Shown here: piece by piece, positions 9,517 to 21,802 of the stretch
Layout of the letters: every line of letters starts with the position of its first letter
Position numbering within the stretch: the stretch's first letter is position 1
From: Tragulus kanchil
Taxonomy: Eukaryota > Chordata > Mammalia > Artiodactyla > Tragulidae
DNA: 64,000 nucleotides
Assembly: GCA_022376925.1 (NCBI GenBank)
Contig: JAIOJX010000002.1
Coordinates: 63,698,001 to 63,762,000, forward strand
Reading direction: 5' to 3'
Notes under the pieces: generated by a model
Database searches by the model: none
The model's input: the letters and a program-made list of their open reading frames with translations, nothing else
What the model was told of the DNA's origin: nothing
Position numbers and translations under genes: made by a program

Positions 9517-10182
9517 ATGTCAAGTAGTACAGAAGAGAAGGAACCCGGGCTTAGCACAAAGTGTAGTTAGAATGAAAAGCTACTCCTGTGAAGATACTTG
9601 CACCTGTTTCAATTAGAAGTCTACTTTGAACATCAAGAATGGTTAATGTTAAGAGATTTCCTTTGCAAAATGGCCCCATGTACAAAAAATACTTGCTTTA
9701 AGGAAATTAAAGAGATTCCCTTTCAGCAGAATTTCTTTTAGCCTTCAAAAAAAAAAAAGAAAATGTTCCCAGATGAAACCTCCGTGCTTGTAGATGTCCA
9801 CACAGAAATGTAAGAATCCCAGATAATTTTCATGGATTTGGTTTCAGTTTTAAATCGACAGCAAGGCATGTATTGAGAAGCAAACCATTCTGGCCTGTAG
9901 TACAATACACTGCTTGGAGAGGAGGAACAATAGCTTACACTCATAGGTGAAATAAGATCAGGGAGCTGTTCTAAGATGGCCTGTAACACTTGCTAGCTGA
10001 AACCTTTGTCATGATCACACTGAAGAGATTTGGTCAGTATTTCCATCCGCTGCCCTCCGTCTCCCTCCACCTGCACAATACTTTTGTTGATGGGCTGATT
10101 GGTTTCAGAATTCATTCTAAAGGGATCCTCATTAGGGCTGCTTATTTCCCTTCTGTTCTACTAACCATTCCCTCCATCGTTG

Positions 10183-10366
10183 GCTGTCACCAGCCCTCAG
10201 TCCCTCAGGAATTCACACAGAAGAAGAGTCTCCTGCTTAGTCTCTGGGGCACCCTGTATCCCCTCCTTTTCTCCTGTGTGTACAAACACAAAGAGCTCTT
10301 TCCTTCTAAGAGGAACAGAGCTTTGTGTCTCTCTTGGATAAAGGCAGAGGGGAGAGCCCTTCTTTT
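10183..10366. other. Unique spacer between duplications C and D
   Basis: Single-copy sequence. An open frame continues through it from copy C but contains no recognisable domain. Confidence 0.5.
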
Positions 10367-12506
10367 CCATAGAGACAATCTCAGTTTCTCTGCCTGCCCT
10401 GGATTGCCTTGTTCAGTTGTTTGTTTGGTCACATACTCTTGACCTTAGGAAGGTGTCCTCTTCCCAAAGACAGACGGAAAGGACTGAGGAAAACAGAACT
10501 TCACTGTGAGCCGCACTGGTGTTGATAGAGGGCACTTCTCATGGGCTGTGTGATGCCTCAAGAAGATGATTTGAACCAGTGGTAATCCTCTTTGTAGCAG
10601 GTTCTGTTCTAGGCACTTAGAGTTAGTGCTGAGCAGCATTGTGCATTGCAACTGGCTTGCAGAACCAAGTTTATTTAGAGTACTATACATAGAGTTCATG
10701 TATGTCTCTGAAAGTCTATCTGGACAAAGAAACACTAAATGGATATTCATTTTCTTTAAATTTGGAGAGGCTATGGAGATATATATAGCCTTGTTCTTGA
10801 AAATATTGATGCTTCAGACTGCACTGGGGAAATGCGGTAGGCAGAAAAAAAAAAAACCAAACAGTTACGTGGTTTCTATATAGATCTGACAAGGAGGGAG
10901 TGAGCAATTTGAGGTGAAAGGGGTCAGTTCTTGTCTCCCTTTTCCTTTCTTTTGGAAATAGTTACCGATTTTGCTTGACATCTGAGCAAGGAGATGGTTT
11001 CTTTCCCCACAGGTACTTGTTGAGTGGATGTGTGCCCTTTTATACATTTAATAGCGATAGTAGGAGGCAGTGGGCTGGCTGGTCCTGATGGTTAGACTGA
11101 AGCAGAATTTCAAATCCATTTTGTGAATAAAGTTGCACCGAAGTCTCACTTTCAAAAACTGAGCATATGTGTCACTATTTTGATGAAGCTAATGTAAAGA
11201 TCACAGAGCTGGGCATCTCTGCTCTTGTGGGTACAACCTGTGCTTTAAACTCTCAGAATATAAGCATTGGAGTGGGAAAGGAACTATTACGGCAAATTCT
11301 CTTACCTGTAAACAAGCTTGCTAGTCACTGTGGCAGGTCAGTTACTGTCCAGTTAGAAGAGTGGTGTGAAGTCTGGGAATGTAATTGAAGAGTATATGTT
11401 GCCCTTGCTGAATTCAAGAGTGAGAACAATCTTTTACCTCTTCCCCATAGAGACAATCTCAGTTTCTCTGCCTGCCCTGGATTGCCTTGTTCAGTTGTTT
11501 GTTTGGTCACATACTCTTGACCTTAGGAAGGTGTCCTCTTCCCAAAGACAGACGGAAAGGACTGAGGAAAACAGAACTTCACTGTGAGCCGCACTGGTGT
11601 TGATAGAGGGCACTTCTCATGGGCTGTGTGATGCCTCAAGAAGATGATTTGAACCAGTGGTAATCCTCTTTGTAGCAGGTTCTGTTCTAGGCACTTAGAG
11701 TTAGTGCTGAGCAGCATTGTGCATTGCAACTGGCTTGCAGAACCAAGTTTATTTAGAGTACTATACATAGAGTTCATGTATGTCTCTGAAAGTCTATCTG
11801 GACAAAGAAACACTAAATGGATATTCATTTTCTTTAAATTTGGAGAGGCTATGGAGATATATATAGCCTTGTTCTTGAAAATATTGATGCTTCAGACTGC
11901 ACTGGTGAAATGCGGTAGGCAGAAAAAAAAAAACCAAACAGTTACGTGGTTTCTATATAGATCTGACAAGGAGGGAGTGAGCAATTTGAGGTGAAAGGGG
12001 TCAGTTCTTGTCTCCCTTTTCCTTTCTTTTGGAAATAGTTACCGATTTTGCTTGACATCTGAGCAAGGAGATGGTTTCTTTCCCCACAGGTACTTGTTGA
12101 GTGGATGTGTGCCCTTTTATACATTTAATAGCGATAGTAGGAGGCAGTGGGCTGGCTGGTCCTGATGGTTAGACTGAAGCAGAATTTCAAATCCATTTTG
12201 TGAATAAAGTTGCACCGAAGTCTCACTTTCAAAAACTGAGCATATGTGTCACTATTTTGATGAAGCTAATGTAAAGATCACAGAGCTGGGCATCTCTGCT
12301 CTTGTGGGTACAACCTGTGCTTTAAACTCTCAGAATATAAGCATTGGAGTGGGAAAGGAACTATTACGGCAAATTCTCTTACCTGTAAACAAGCTTGCTA
12401 GTCACTGTGGCAGGTCAGTTACTGTCCAGTTAGAAGAGTGGTGTGAAGTCTGGGAATGTAATTGAAGAGTATATGTTGCCCTTGCTGAATTCAAGAGTGA
12501 GAACAA
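10367..12506. repeat. Direct duplication D (spacing 1078 bp)
   Basis: Bases 10367-11429 recur at 11445-12506. The 15-base filler between them (tcttttacctcttcc and neighbours) resembles the true upstream ttcttttcc. Copies differ by an A-run length near 10846 and 11926 and by gggg against ggtg just before it. The unit contains no recognised gene. Confidence 0.96.
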
Positions 12507-14459
12507 CAACAACAAAATAGGAATTTGAAATTTGTGCTATAGCAGAGGCAAAGAGATGTTCTTTTTTAAATTTCATTTTGCCTTATTAGCAAGGTTATCA
12601 CCTTGCCTGTGGAAGGTTTTACCTTTGTTCATAAATGCTTATTCATCTTAAGAAGCAAATAGCCTAGAAGATTTCCGTAGGCTTTCAGCCTTCATTATAA
12701 AGCGTGTATCTCTTCTGTCTCCAGAATATTCATTATGTGGTATCATTTGGAATCTGAATATTAGGCTAAGTTGATTGATACAACACCTTCTAATTTTGTG
12801 GTTTAGAGCTGTCTCTGTGTTTTTAAAGAAGATGAACGAGATACACTGTTTGTCATTGGGGGGACAGTTATGACTGCTGGAAGCAGTCTTTTTTTGCAGA
12901 GACATGCCTGATACTTGACATTGGCCTGGATCTCCAGTGACTGAAACATAGATCTTAGTCTTCTGGATTATGAAGTGTGAGTTTAACAAATTTGATTTGA
13001 ACTAGAGTGCAGCCAGGCTTGTGAATCAACTTGATGTATTTGGAGAAAGACCAACGGATGAACCAGAACATTCACTGCCTATTACCAGGAAAGGATTGTA
13101 TCAGCTCAGGGAGTCAGATCTGGCACAGTTAGTAGTTGTGGTTTTAGATGAGATTTTTTGTTTAATTATTTCATGGAACTCAAATTTCCTCACCTCTGAA
13201 ACAGATTTTTTTTTTCTACTATAGAATTCATTGTAGGTTTACAGGAGATATTTTCAAAGCAAAAGGGCCAATCGATAGTGTTGGTGATAATGGTGCTTAT
13301 GTGTTCTTCAGCTGCTAGAGTTTAAGTGGAATAAAGTTGCACCAAGTCTCACTTTCAAAAACTGAGCATATGTGTCACTATTTTGATGAAGCTAATGTAA
13401 AGATCACAGAGCTGGGCATCTCTGCTCTTGTGGGTACAACCTGTGCTTTAAACTCTCAGAATATAAGCATTGGAGTGGGAAAGGAACTATTACGGCAAAT
13501 TCTCTTACCTGTAAACAAGCTTGCTAGTCACTGTGGCAGGTCAGTTACTGTCCAGTTAGAAGAGTGGTGTGAAGTCTGGGAATGTAATTGAAGAGTATAT
13601 GTTGCCCTTGCTGAATTCAAGAGTGAGAACAACAACAACAAAATAGGAATTTGAAATTTGTGCTATAGCAGAGGCAAAGAGATGTTCTTTTTTAAATTTC
13701 ATTTTGCCTTATTAGCAAGGTTATCACCTTGCCTGTGGAAGGTTTTACCTTTGTTCATAAATGCTTATTCATCTTAAGAAGCAAATAGCCTAGAAGATTT
13801 CCGTAGGCTTTCAGCCTTCATTATAAAGCGTGTATCTCTTCTGTCTCCAGAATATTCATTATGTGGTATCATTTGGAATCTGAATATTAGGCTAAGTTGA
13901 TTGATACAACACCTTCTAATTTTGTGGTTTAGAGCTGTCTCTGTGTTTTTAAAGAAGATGAACGAGATACACTGTTTGTCATTGGGGGCACAGTTATGAC
14001 TGCTGGAAGCAGTCTTTTTTTGCAGAGACATGCCTGATACTTGACATTGGCCTGGATCTCCAGTGACTGAAACATAGATCTTAGTCTTCTGGATTATGAA
14101 GTGTGAGTTTAACAAATTTGATTTGAACTAGAGTGCAGCCAGGCTTGTGAATCAACTTGATGTATTTGGAGAAAGACCAACGGATGAACCAGAACATTCA
14201 CTGCCTATTACCAGGAAAGGATTGTATCAGCTCAGGGAGTCAGATCTGGCACAGTTAGTAGTTGTGGTTTTAGATGAGATTTTTTTTTTTTTTTAATTAT
14301 TTCATGGAACTCAAATTTCCTCACCTCTGAAACAGATTTTTTTTTTCTACTATAGAATTCATTGTAGGTTTACAGGAGATATTTTCAAAGCAAAAGGGCC
14401 AATCGATAGTGTTGGTGATAATGGTGCTTATGTGTTCTTCAGCTGCTAGAGTTTAAGTG
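12202..14459. repeat. Tandem duplication E overlapping D
   Basis: Bases 12202-13328 recur directly at 13329-14459 with a clean junction sharing gga. Because D and E overlap, the stretch 12202-12506 exists three times (also at 11124 and 13329). Differences: gcaccgaagtc against gcaccaagtc next to the junction, gggggacag against gggggcacag, and a longer T run in the second copy near 14281. Confidence 0.96.
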
Positions 14460-15407
14460 GAAGAGGAAGCCGTGGGGCCACTGGTTACAGGATGAGGTGG
14501 AAATGTGCAGTGGGAGTGGATCACAGCTAGGAGGTGGTTTTCAGGTCCTCTTTAGATGGATGAGGCTTTGGGGACTGGGGATTATGGTATGATTTACCCA
14601 AGGTTACGCTGCCTCATTTCAGCTGAGCCCGTAGGTTTTCAGTCTCCATCTCAACATTTTTCACTTAAGAGCACACGTATTTTCTTGGCTAAATCCATGT
14701 TTCTTCTGTTTATCTAAAAGTGGTTATTCAACTCAAGAAACTCTCTTTTTAGTTGTTACAAAATACTTTTATAGACAAAAAAAAAGAATCAATGGATCTC
14801 TAATTGAATTTGTATAGGAGCTCAACTCAGCTGTTCACTTAAATGATCAAAATATGCTTAAATGATCAAGTACATCTTTGTTTTTTCTTAATTGGGGTGA
14901 ACATAAGTAGGATTTAATCTAAAAACAAAACAAAATGCCACTAGAGATAATGTTCTTCAACTAGGTTATTGCTATTAGTGATTGAGAAATTGAAGATTAG
15001 CCTTTTTTGAGGGTTCTGTTTCTAAGTTAATAACTTTGTTTTTGTTATAAATCAGTTCAGTGCTGTTGCTATTGTGGTTCTTTGAAGAGTTTCAGTTTCA
15101 ATGAAAATGTTAAAACCTATCTGTGTTGGAAATACTTTGTTAGTTATAAAGTATATTATATATGTTGTCTTACTTGTAATTCATGGTAAAGATATGTTCC
15201 AAGCAGCGTTAATGAAACAGTTAAAATTGAAAGCCAGGACAGATGACAACTTTGAACAAACATTCCCTTTTGATCATTCAAACTTGCATTCAAATCTCCA
15301 TGTTTTAGTCACTAGCTGTGAAAACTTGGGCACTTGACTTTACAGCTTCTCCTCTCTGTTGTGAATCACATCCACCAGAGAAGGGCTTTGCTGAAAGCTT
15401 TTAGGGG
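14460..15407. other. AT-rich unique DNA, no gene seen
   Basis: Single-copy, AT-rich intron-like sequence with short A and T runs. The open frame at 15101-15337 has no recognisable domain and no splice context. Confidence 0.5.
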
Positions 15408-15776
15408 AGTTTGGGGTTTTTATTTATTTATTTATATTTTTAAAACATTTATTTATTTAGGCGGGGTGGGGAGGGAGGGTGGGGAGGGCTGGGTGGGAGG
15501 GGTGGGCCACTTCCACTGGTCTTTCATTTGTCTAGTTTCATCCATCTTTGTTTTTGGCCCCTGTGGGCCTCCCATTGCGGTGGCCTATTGTCTCAGAGCG
15601 CCGGCTCTGGGCGCATGCGCTCCAGAGCTCTGGCTCAGTAATTGGACACATCGGTCCAGCCGCTTTGCGGCACATGGGATCTTCCCAGGCCAGGGATCGA
15701 ACCGGCGCCCCTTGCCCTGCAAGGCGGTGTCCTTACCCACTGGGTCACCAGGGAAGCCCCCAGTTTGGGGTTTTTA
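15408..15776 (-). mobile_element. Long CHR-type SINE with 15-bp target-site duplication
   Basis: The element occupies 15423-15761, flanked by perfect copies of agtttggggttttta at 15408-15422 and 15762-15776. Read on the - strand: tRNA-like head with B box ggttcgatccc, then the body, a C-rich stretch and an A-rich tail. The body contains adjacent palindromes gcgcatgcgc (15611-15620) and ccagagctctgg (15622-15633). One of the best-preserved members in the window. Confidence 0.92.
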
Positions 15777-16149
15777 AAGCATGAGCCACCTATCTCCTTT
15801 CAGGGCCCTGTAATAAATCTTTCTCTGCTCCAAACTCTGACGTTTTGTGTTGTTTGGTCTTACTGTGCATCAAGCACATGGACTTGCATTTTGGAAACAA
15901 GGAAGAGCTTGGCATCGTGACCCGAAGTCCACCACCCCCATGCTTATGGACCCAAGGAGTTCCCGAGACATAATCTAGAATCTGCGCCTACTAGAAAGAC
16001 GGAAATAGAAATGATACCAGGCAGGTGTATTCAGCTCATGGCCACCACATGGATGGAAAAACTTACTTCAGTGGTGATGAAATACTGCAAGGGAAAAAAA
16101 AAGGAAAAATGAAAAGAGGTTTGTTATCTAAACAGTATCTGTGTGCAAA
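15777..16149. other. Unique DNA, no gene seen
   Basis: No recognisable repeat or exon. Confidence 0.45.
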
Positions 16150-16622
16150 ACAGAACTACTATGCCATTATAGCTTTAACAATTTACCACCCCCTGGGTGA
16201 CTTAAAACAATGGAAGCTGATTTTCTTGTAGTTCCAGAAGATAAAAGACTGCAGACAGGGTGTTGGCAGGGCCATCCTCTTTTTGAATACTCTGGGAGAA
16301 GAATCTGGTCCATGTCTTTCTCTTAGCTCCTGGTGCTGCCAGTAATCATTGGTGTTCCTCTGTTTACAGAGGCATCACCCTCATCTCAGCCCCCGATGTC
16401 ACGTGGCGTTCTTTCCCCACTATCCCCTGCTGTGTCGACGCTGTGACTCTTCTCTTGTGATAGGATGCTCTTCGTATTGGATTAAGGATCTGCACTGTTG
16501 CCCTGTGACTTCATCTTACTGTAAATAATTACATCTGTAAAGACCCAATTCCAAATGAGGTCACATTCTGAGATGCTAGGAAGGACATGAGATTTTGGGG
16601 GACACTTTCCAACCTAGAGCCA
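16150..16622 (-). mobile_element. MLT1-type LTR (ERVL-MaLR)
   Basis: The + strand shows the reversed MLT1 pattern: a gggtgacttaaaacaatgg-like start, gttccagaagataaaagact, ggtgttggcagggccatcct, gattacatctg-like taattacatctgtaaagacc, aaatgaggtcacattctgag, then tttgggggacac. It is an old solo LTR, non-coding. Confidence 0.7.
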
Positions 16623-17151
16623 ATGTAACGTGGATAGGATAAACAGCCCTGCACATAGCTAGGTCTAAAGAGTGGGAGGGAGTACTGTCTTGTTATTCTG
16701 TTATAAAACTCTGCCTGAAGTATCATGCCGGGTTTCAGGCATGCATTTTCAGGTGATCATGTGTCCACTTGCAGAACTAATGGAAAAACAATTTTCTTTG
16801 TAAGAACAGGTTGGGTTTTTTTCCCCAGCAAAACACCATAAACTTGGCGAGGAGGAATCCAAGATAAATATAATACAAGTTTCCAAATGTCGAAAGGAAG
16901 AAAGATGTCATCTTTATTGCTTGTTTAAGAGCCAGGATGTTTGGCTGGGAATTTCAGAGAAACCAGTTTTGTCCAAATGAGAACAACCTTATGTGAGTGG
17001 TTCAAGAATCCCTGCCTCTGAAAGCATTTAGCAGAAGCTGATCATATGTGTTGTGGATGAGGTAGAAGAGATTTCTGGGTATGCAGGGAGCTTAGATTGA
17101 TAACCACATTCCATGTTTAGGTTCTTTTCTAGGAATACATAACATAGGGCA

Positions 17152-17268
17152 TTGCTGTACTGTGTGTGGTTAGTCATGTCTGACTGCTTTGGACTGTAGG
17201 GCTACAGCCCATGGACTGTACCGCCATGGAGCTCTCCATGGAGTTTTCCAGGTGAAAATATTGGAGTG
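17152..17268 (-). mobile_element. Bov-A2-type SINE fragment (first copy)
   Basis: Reversed Bov-A2 3' half: gttagtcatgtctgactgc, ggactgtag, catggagttttccagg, aatattggagtg. It is diverged and truncated by the junction of duplication F. Confidence 0.75.
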
Positions 17269-17301
17269 CGAGGGTGTTGGCAGGGCCATCCTCTTTTGAA
17301 A

Positions 17302-17733
17302 TTACTGGGTGACTTAAAACAATGGAAGCTGATTTTCTTGTAGTTCCAGAAGATAAAAGACTGCAGACAGGGTGTTGGCAGGGCCATCCTCTTGAATACT
17401 CTGGGAGAAGAATCTGGTCCATGTCTTTCTCTTAGCTCCTGGTGCTGCCAGTAATCATTGGTGTTCCTCTGTTTACAGAGGCATCACCCTCATCTCAGCC
17501 CCCGATGTCACGTGGCGTTCTTTCCCCACTATCCCCTGCTGTGTCGACGCTGTGACTCTTCTCTTGTGATAGGATGCTCTTCGTATTGGATTAAGGATCT
17601 GCACTGTTGCCCTGTGACTTCATCTTACTGTAAATAATTACATCTGTAAAGACCCAATTCCAAATGAGGTCACATTCTGAGATGCTAGGAAGGACATGAG
17701 ATTTTGGGGGACACTTTCCAACCTAGAGCCAAT
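17302..17733 (-). mobile_element. MLT1-type LTR (duplicate copy)
   Basis: Repeat of the MLT1 from 16193 onward, made by duplication F. It lacks the first 43 bases. Confidence 0.7.
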
Positions 17734-18260
17734 GTAACGTGGATAGGATAAACAGCCCTGCACATAGCTAGGTCTAAAGAGTGGGAGGGAGTACTGTCTT
17801 GTTATTCTGTTATAAAACTCTGCCTGAAGTATCATGCCGGGTTTCAGGCATGCATTTTCAGGTGATCATGTGTCCACTTGCAGAACTAATGGAAAAACAA
17901 TTTTCTTTGTAAGAACAGGTTGGGTTTTTCCCCAGCAAAACACCATAAACTTGGCGAGGAGGAATCCAAGATAAATATAATACAAGTTTCCAAATGTCGA
18001 AAGGAAGAAAGATGTCATCTTTATTGCTTGTTTAAGAGCCAGGATGTTTGGCTGGGAATTTCAGAGAAACCAGTTTTGTCCAAATGAGAACAACCTTATG
18101 TGAGTGGTTCAAGAATCCCTGCCTCTGAAAGCATTTAGCAGAAGCTGATCATATGTGTTGTGGATGAGGTAGAAGAGATTTCTGGGTATGCAGGGAGCTT
18201 AGATTGATAACCACATTCCATGTTTAGGTTCTTTTCTAGGAATACATAACATAGGGCATT

Positions 18261-18391
18261 GCTGTACTGTGTGTGGTTAGTCATGTCTGACTGCTTTGGA
18301 CTGTAGGGCTACAGCCCATGGACTGTAGCCGCCATGGAGCTCTCCATGGAGTTTTCCAGGTGAAAATATTGGAGTGAGTTTCCATTTCCTA
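18261..18391 (-). mobile_element. Bov-A2-type SINE fragment (second copy)
   Basis: Same fragment as at 17152 but running past the junction into gagtttccatttcctac, the normal Bov-A2 continuation. This shows that the second copy preserves the true sequence. Confidence 0.75.
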
Positions 18392-19313
18392 CTTTACTAA
18401 ACATCACATGTCTGGGGTCCAGAAATATATATAAGGCATTAGTGATTCTCAAAATATTGTTGGTAGAAATAGAAGTAAACATGATACACATAGACTATAG
18501 TTACTACATAGATAAGTATTTCATTGATCTACTGGGGTAGTGATAGGGAACAAATCAGGAATATGTACCATATCTGGCACAAAGCACAAGGTCAATAATT
18601 ACTTCTTGAGTGAATTTGTTGTTTAATCAAAGTCTGCTGTACAAATATATGTTCAAATTGTTTCCTTGATTATCTGATCTTTATCAGCCCTGTCATATTC
18701 CATCATACAGTTTCTCCATTAGCCTTATGACTATCCAGAATTATCTATGGTGTTCATATGTAATTCCTCTCTTTGTTTCAGTTTTACCATCTTAAAAATA
18801 GCATTGGAGGTGGGAGTGATTTTTTCCTTAATTTCTTTCCTTCTCTGGGCTGTTTTGGCCCACAGAGGTAGCCCTGATTCTCTGAAGTTCAGGTGTTAAT
18901 GTGAGGACTGGAGGGACCTTGGCTAAAGCAGTGGTCCTCAGAGTGTGGGACACTGTGACTGATTCTGTATGAGACAGCTTTGGTTGGTGTTGGATATGTA
19001 TTGAACCGAGTTGAAAAGATTCTGTCTTCTTTCAATTTCGTCTTAAGGTAAGGAGAAGTTTCAATTCAGTGCTAGAATTAAAGCTAGTATCTCATATATA
19101 TTTATCTCCCTTTTAAACAGAGTAGGCTCCAGTTGCCAGGCTTTCGAAAGTCCAATATCTTGCTTTCAGTTTTGTTTTATCTTCTTTTATGCTAAGTCCT
19201 AGTTTCCAAATAAAATAATGACACAAAGCTTCCTTTAAAAATGTATGCAGTGAAAAGCCAGCCCAAGGCCTAGGCTCATAAGGCCTCAGAGTGAGGGAAA
19301 ACCCAGAGAACTC
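18392..19313. other. Unique AT-rich DNA, no gene seen
   Basis: Single-copy intron-like sequence without recognised features. Confidence 0.45.
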
Positions 19314-21515
19314 AAGCTCATATAGCAGCCATATTCGTAAGTGCTAACTATTGGAAACAGTGCAGAGGTCCATTCTTTGGGGAATGGATAAACTGATTGT
19401 AATATTCCACAGACGAGGATTTTATAGGACAATGAAGAGGAACAAAAGGAAAGTGCTGACCTCACCACTGTGCCAGTGTTCGGGGAGAGTAACCATCAGG
19501 GAGGAGCCATGAATATTTCATGGGAAAACATGCCACTTTAGAAAATGTGGAGGCTTGAAAGTAAATCAAGACAGTTATGTAGAAAGCAGAATAATTAGAG
19601 GGGCTAATGGTAAGGCTAAAGGAGACTTAGAGGTCATAATTTGCTCAGCTAGAAGACAGTCCTATGTATGATCTGAGGGTTTTTTTTTTTTTCGCCATAT
19701 AAAATACTATTGCTGTATAAACTTCTCTAGCTTTGAAACTCCAAGCCCTCTATAAATGCATCTGCAGACTTTTTTTCCCTACCCTAAACTTATGTCAGGT
19801 TGGTCATAGGTTCTTTAAGATTAAGGGATCTTTGGAATTTAGCTAATACTTTCTCAACTGGGGGTTCTTAACCTGAATTTACAGCCAATAAGGTTAGAAT
19901 TCAGTTAATACACAAACTTGGCTGGAGAAGATGATATCCTTGTTGTTATTAACCTCCAGTTGAAATTTAGCCTTGTCCTTCATTATAGCTATAGGTCACA
20001 AAGCACAGTCACATCAACAGTACTTGTGGCCTTGTCACCTGTGGAAATCACAGATAATATTGTATCTTATCACAGTTGTTGGCAGAGGATACTTAAAAAG
20101 ATCATCTGTGCTCATCCCTGCTTTGAAAATATGGTTCTTATTAGATCTGCAGTGAGGTCCTTTTGTTTAGAGTATTAGAAAAAGAAACAGGTCACAAATT
20201 CATTCTTCTATAATTTGATAACCATTTCATTGTATTTCATTTCCTTTGTAATCCTAGGTATCACATTCTTCCAAGAGGTCGTGGGCTTAGACAGACTCCT
20301 AGAGGAATTCGTAGCATCACACAAGGACTTGGAACCTTTCTTGGGTTCCCAGCAGTAGATTCTATTCAGCACACAATGCTGGAGCTGTCGGTGTGTCCCT
20401 ACACTCTGCACATGAAGCTCATATAGCAGCCATATTCGTAAGTGCTAACTATTGGAAACAGTGCAGAGGTCCATTCTTTGGGGAATGGATAAACTGATTG
20501 TAATATTCCACAGACGAGGATTTTATAGGACAATGAAGAGGAACAAAAGGAAAGTGCTGACCTCACCACTGTGCCAGTGTTCGGGGAGAGTAACCATCAG
20601 GGAGGAGCCATGAATATTTCATGGGAAAACATGCCACTTTAGAAAATGTGGAGGCTTGAAAGTAAATCAAGACAGTTATGTAGAAAGCAGAATAATTAGA
20701 GGGGCTAATGGTAAGGCTAAAGGAGACTTAGAGGTCATAATTTGCTCAGCTAGAAGACAGTCCTATGTATGATCTGAGGGTTTTTTTTTTTTTCGCCATA
20801 TAAAATACTATTGCTGTATAAACTTCTCTAGCTTTGAAACTCCAAGCCCTCTATAAATGCATCTGCAGACTTTTTTTCCCTACCCTAAACTTATGTCAGG
20901 TTGGTCATAGGTTCTTTAAGATTAAGGGATCTTTGGAATTTAGCTAATACTTTCTCAACTGGGGGTTCTTAACCTGAATTTACAGCCAATAAGGTTAGAA
21001 TTCAGTTAATACACAAACTTGGCTGGAGAAGATGATATCCTTGTTGTTATTAACCTCCAGTTGAAATTTAGCCTTGTCCTTCATTATAGCTATAGGTCAC
21101 AAAGCACAGTCACATCAACAGTACTTGTGGCCTTGTCACCTGTGGAAATCACAGATAATATTGTATCTTATCACAGTTGTTGGCAGAGGATACTTAAAAA
21201 GATCATCTGTGCTCATCCCTGCTTTGAAAATATGGTTCTTATTAGATCTGCAGTGAGGTCCTTTTGTTTAGAGTATTAGAAAAAGAAACAGGTCACAAAT
21301 TCATTCTTCTATAATTTGATAACCATTTCATTGTATTTCATTTCCTTTGTAATCCTAGGTATCACATTCTTCCAAGAGGTCGTGGGCTTAGACAGACTCC
21401 TAGAGGAATTCGTAGCATCACACAAGGACTTGGAACCTTTCTTGGGTTCCCAGCAGTAGATTCTATTCAGCACACAATGCTGGAGCTGTCGGTGTGTCCC
21501 TACACTCTGCACATG
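19314..21515. repeat. Tandem duplication G (unit 1101 bp)
   Basis: Bases 19314-20414 are repeated directly at 20415-21515 with a clean junction. Apart from the junction I saw no differences between the copies. The unit starts within an old L1 fragment. Confidence 0.97.
19318..19455 (+). mobile_element. Old L1 (L1M-like) fragment, two copies
   Basis: The order attggaaacagtgcagaggtc, catt, ggggaatggataaac, attgtaatattcc, caatgaagaggaac follows the conserved 3' ORF2 to 3'UTR part of old L1 elements. A duplicate lies at 20419-20556. It is too short and diverged to encode anything. Confidence 0.6.
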
Positions 21516-21609
21516 TGCTTGATCTGCCAGCTTCCAGCTGTGCCGTTCCAGAGGAAGCAGTGGTTCTAGCAGGTTTCATGTCAGTTGGTGAGGATAGTGG
21601 ACGTGTTTT

Positions 21610-21802
21610 AAGAATCTATAGATCCGGGGCTTCCCTTGTGGCTCAGTGGATAAGAACCTGTCTGCCAGTGCAGGAGACACAGGTTCGAGCCCTCATCCGG
21701 GAAGATCCCACATGCTGCAGAGCAGCTAAACCCACACATCAACAAAGACCCAGCACAGCCAAAAATAAATAAAAGTGAAAAAAAAAAAGAATCTATAGAT
21801 CC
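21610..21802 (+). mobile_element. CHR-type tRNA-derived SINE with 16-bp target-site duplication
   Basis: The element at 21626-21786 begins ggggcttcccttgtggctca and has an A box (tggctcagtgg), a B box (ggttcgagccc) and an A-rich tail. It is flanked by perfect copies of aagaatctatagatcc at 21610-21625 and 21787-21802. A short member of the cetartiodactyl SINE group, different from the long family. Confidence 0.92.

Larger units (their letters stand above)
8076..10182. repeat. Direct duplication C with 64-bp garbled spacer
   Basis: Bases 8076-9095 recur at 9160-10182. The 64-base spacer (9096-9159) contains fragments such as gattggtttcag and ggggcactctgt. These resemble nearby true sequence (ggtttcag at about 9017, ggggcaccctgt at about 10247), as a noisy read would. 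Small indels accumulate at the end of the first copy: ccgcctccacc against ccgtctccctccacc, atttccttc against atttcccttc, and attcctcc against attccctcc. Confidence 0.95.
16193..18376. repeat. Direct duplication F with a third partial fragment in the spacer
   Basis: Bases 16193-17268 recur at 17305-18376. The 36-base spacer (17269-17304) repeats gggtgttggcagggccatcc from 16260 yet again, so this short piece is present three times in succession. Differences between copies cluster at the junction: actgtaccgcc against actgtagccgcc, and tctttttgaat against tcttgaat. Confidence 0.95.

Noticed and set aside
21626..21700. tRNA gene
   Set aside because: A and B boxes are present, but the sequence cannot form a full cloverleaf, has an A-rich tail and target-site duplications, and is a tRNA-derived SINE.
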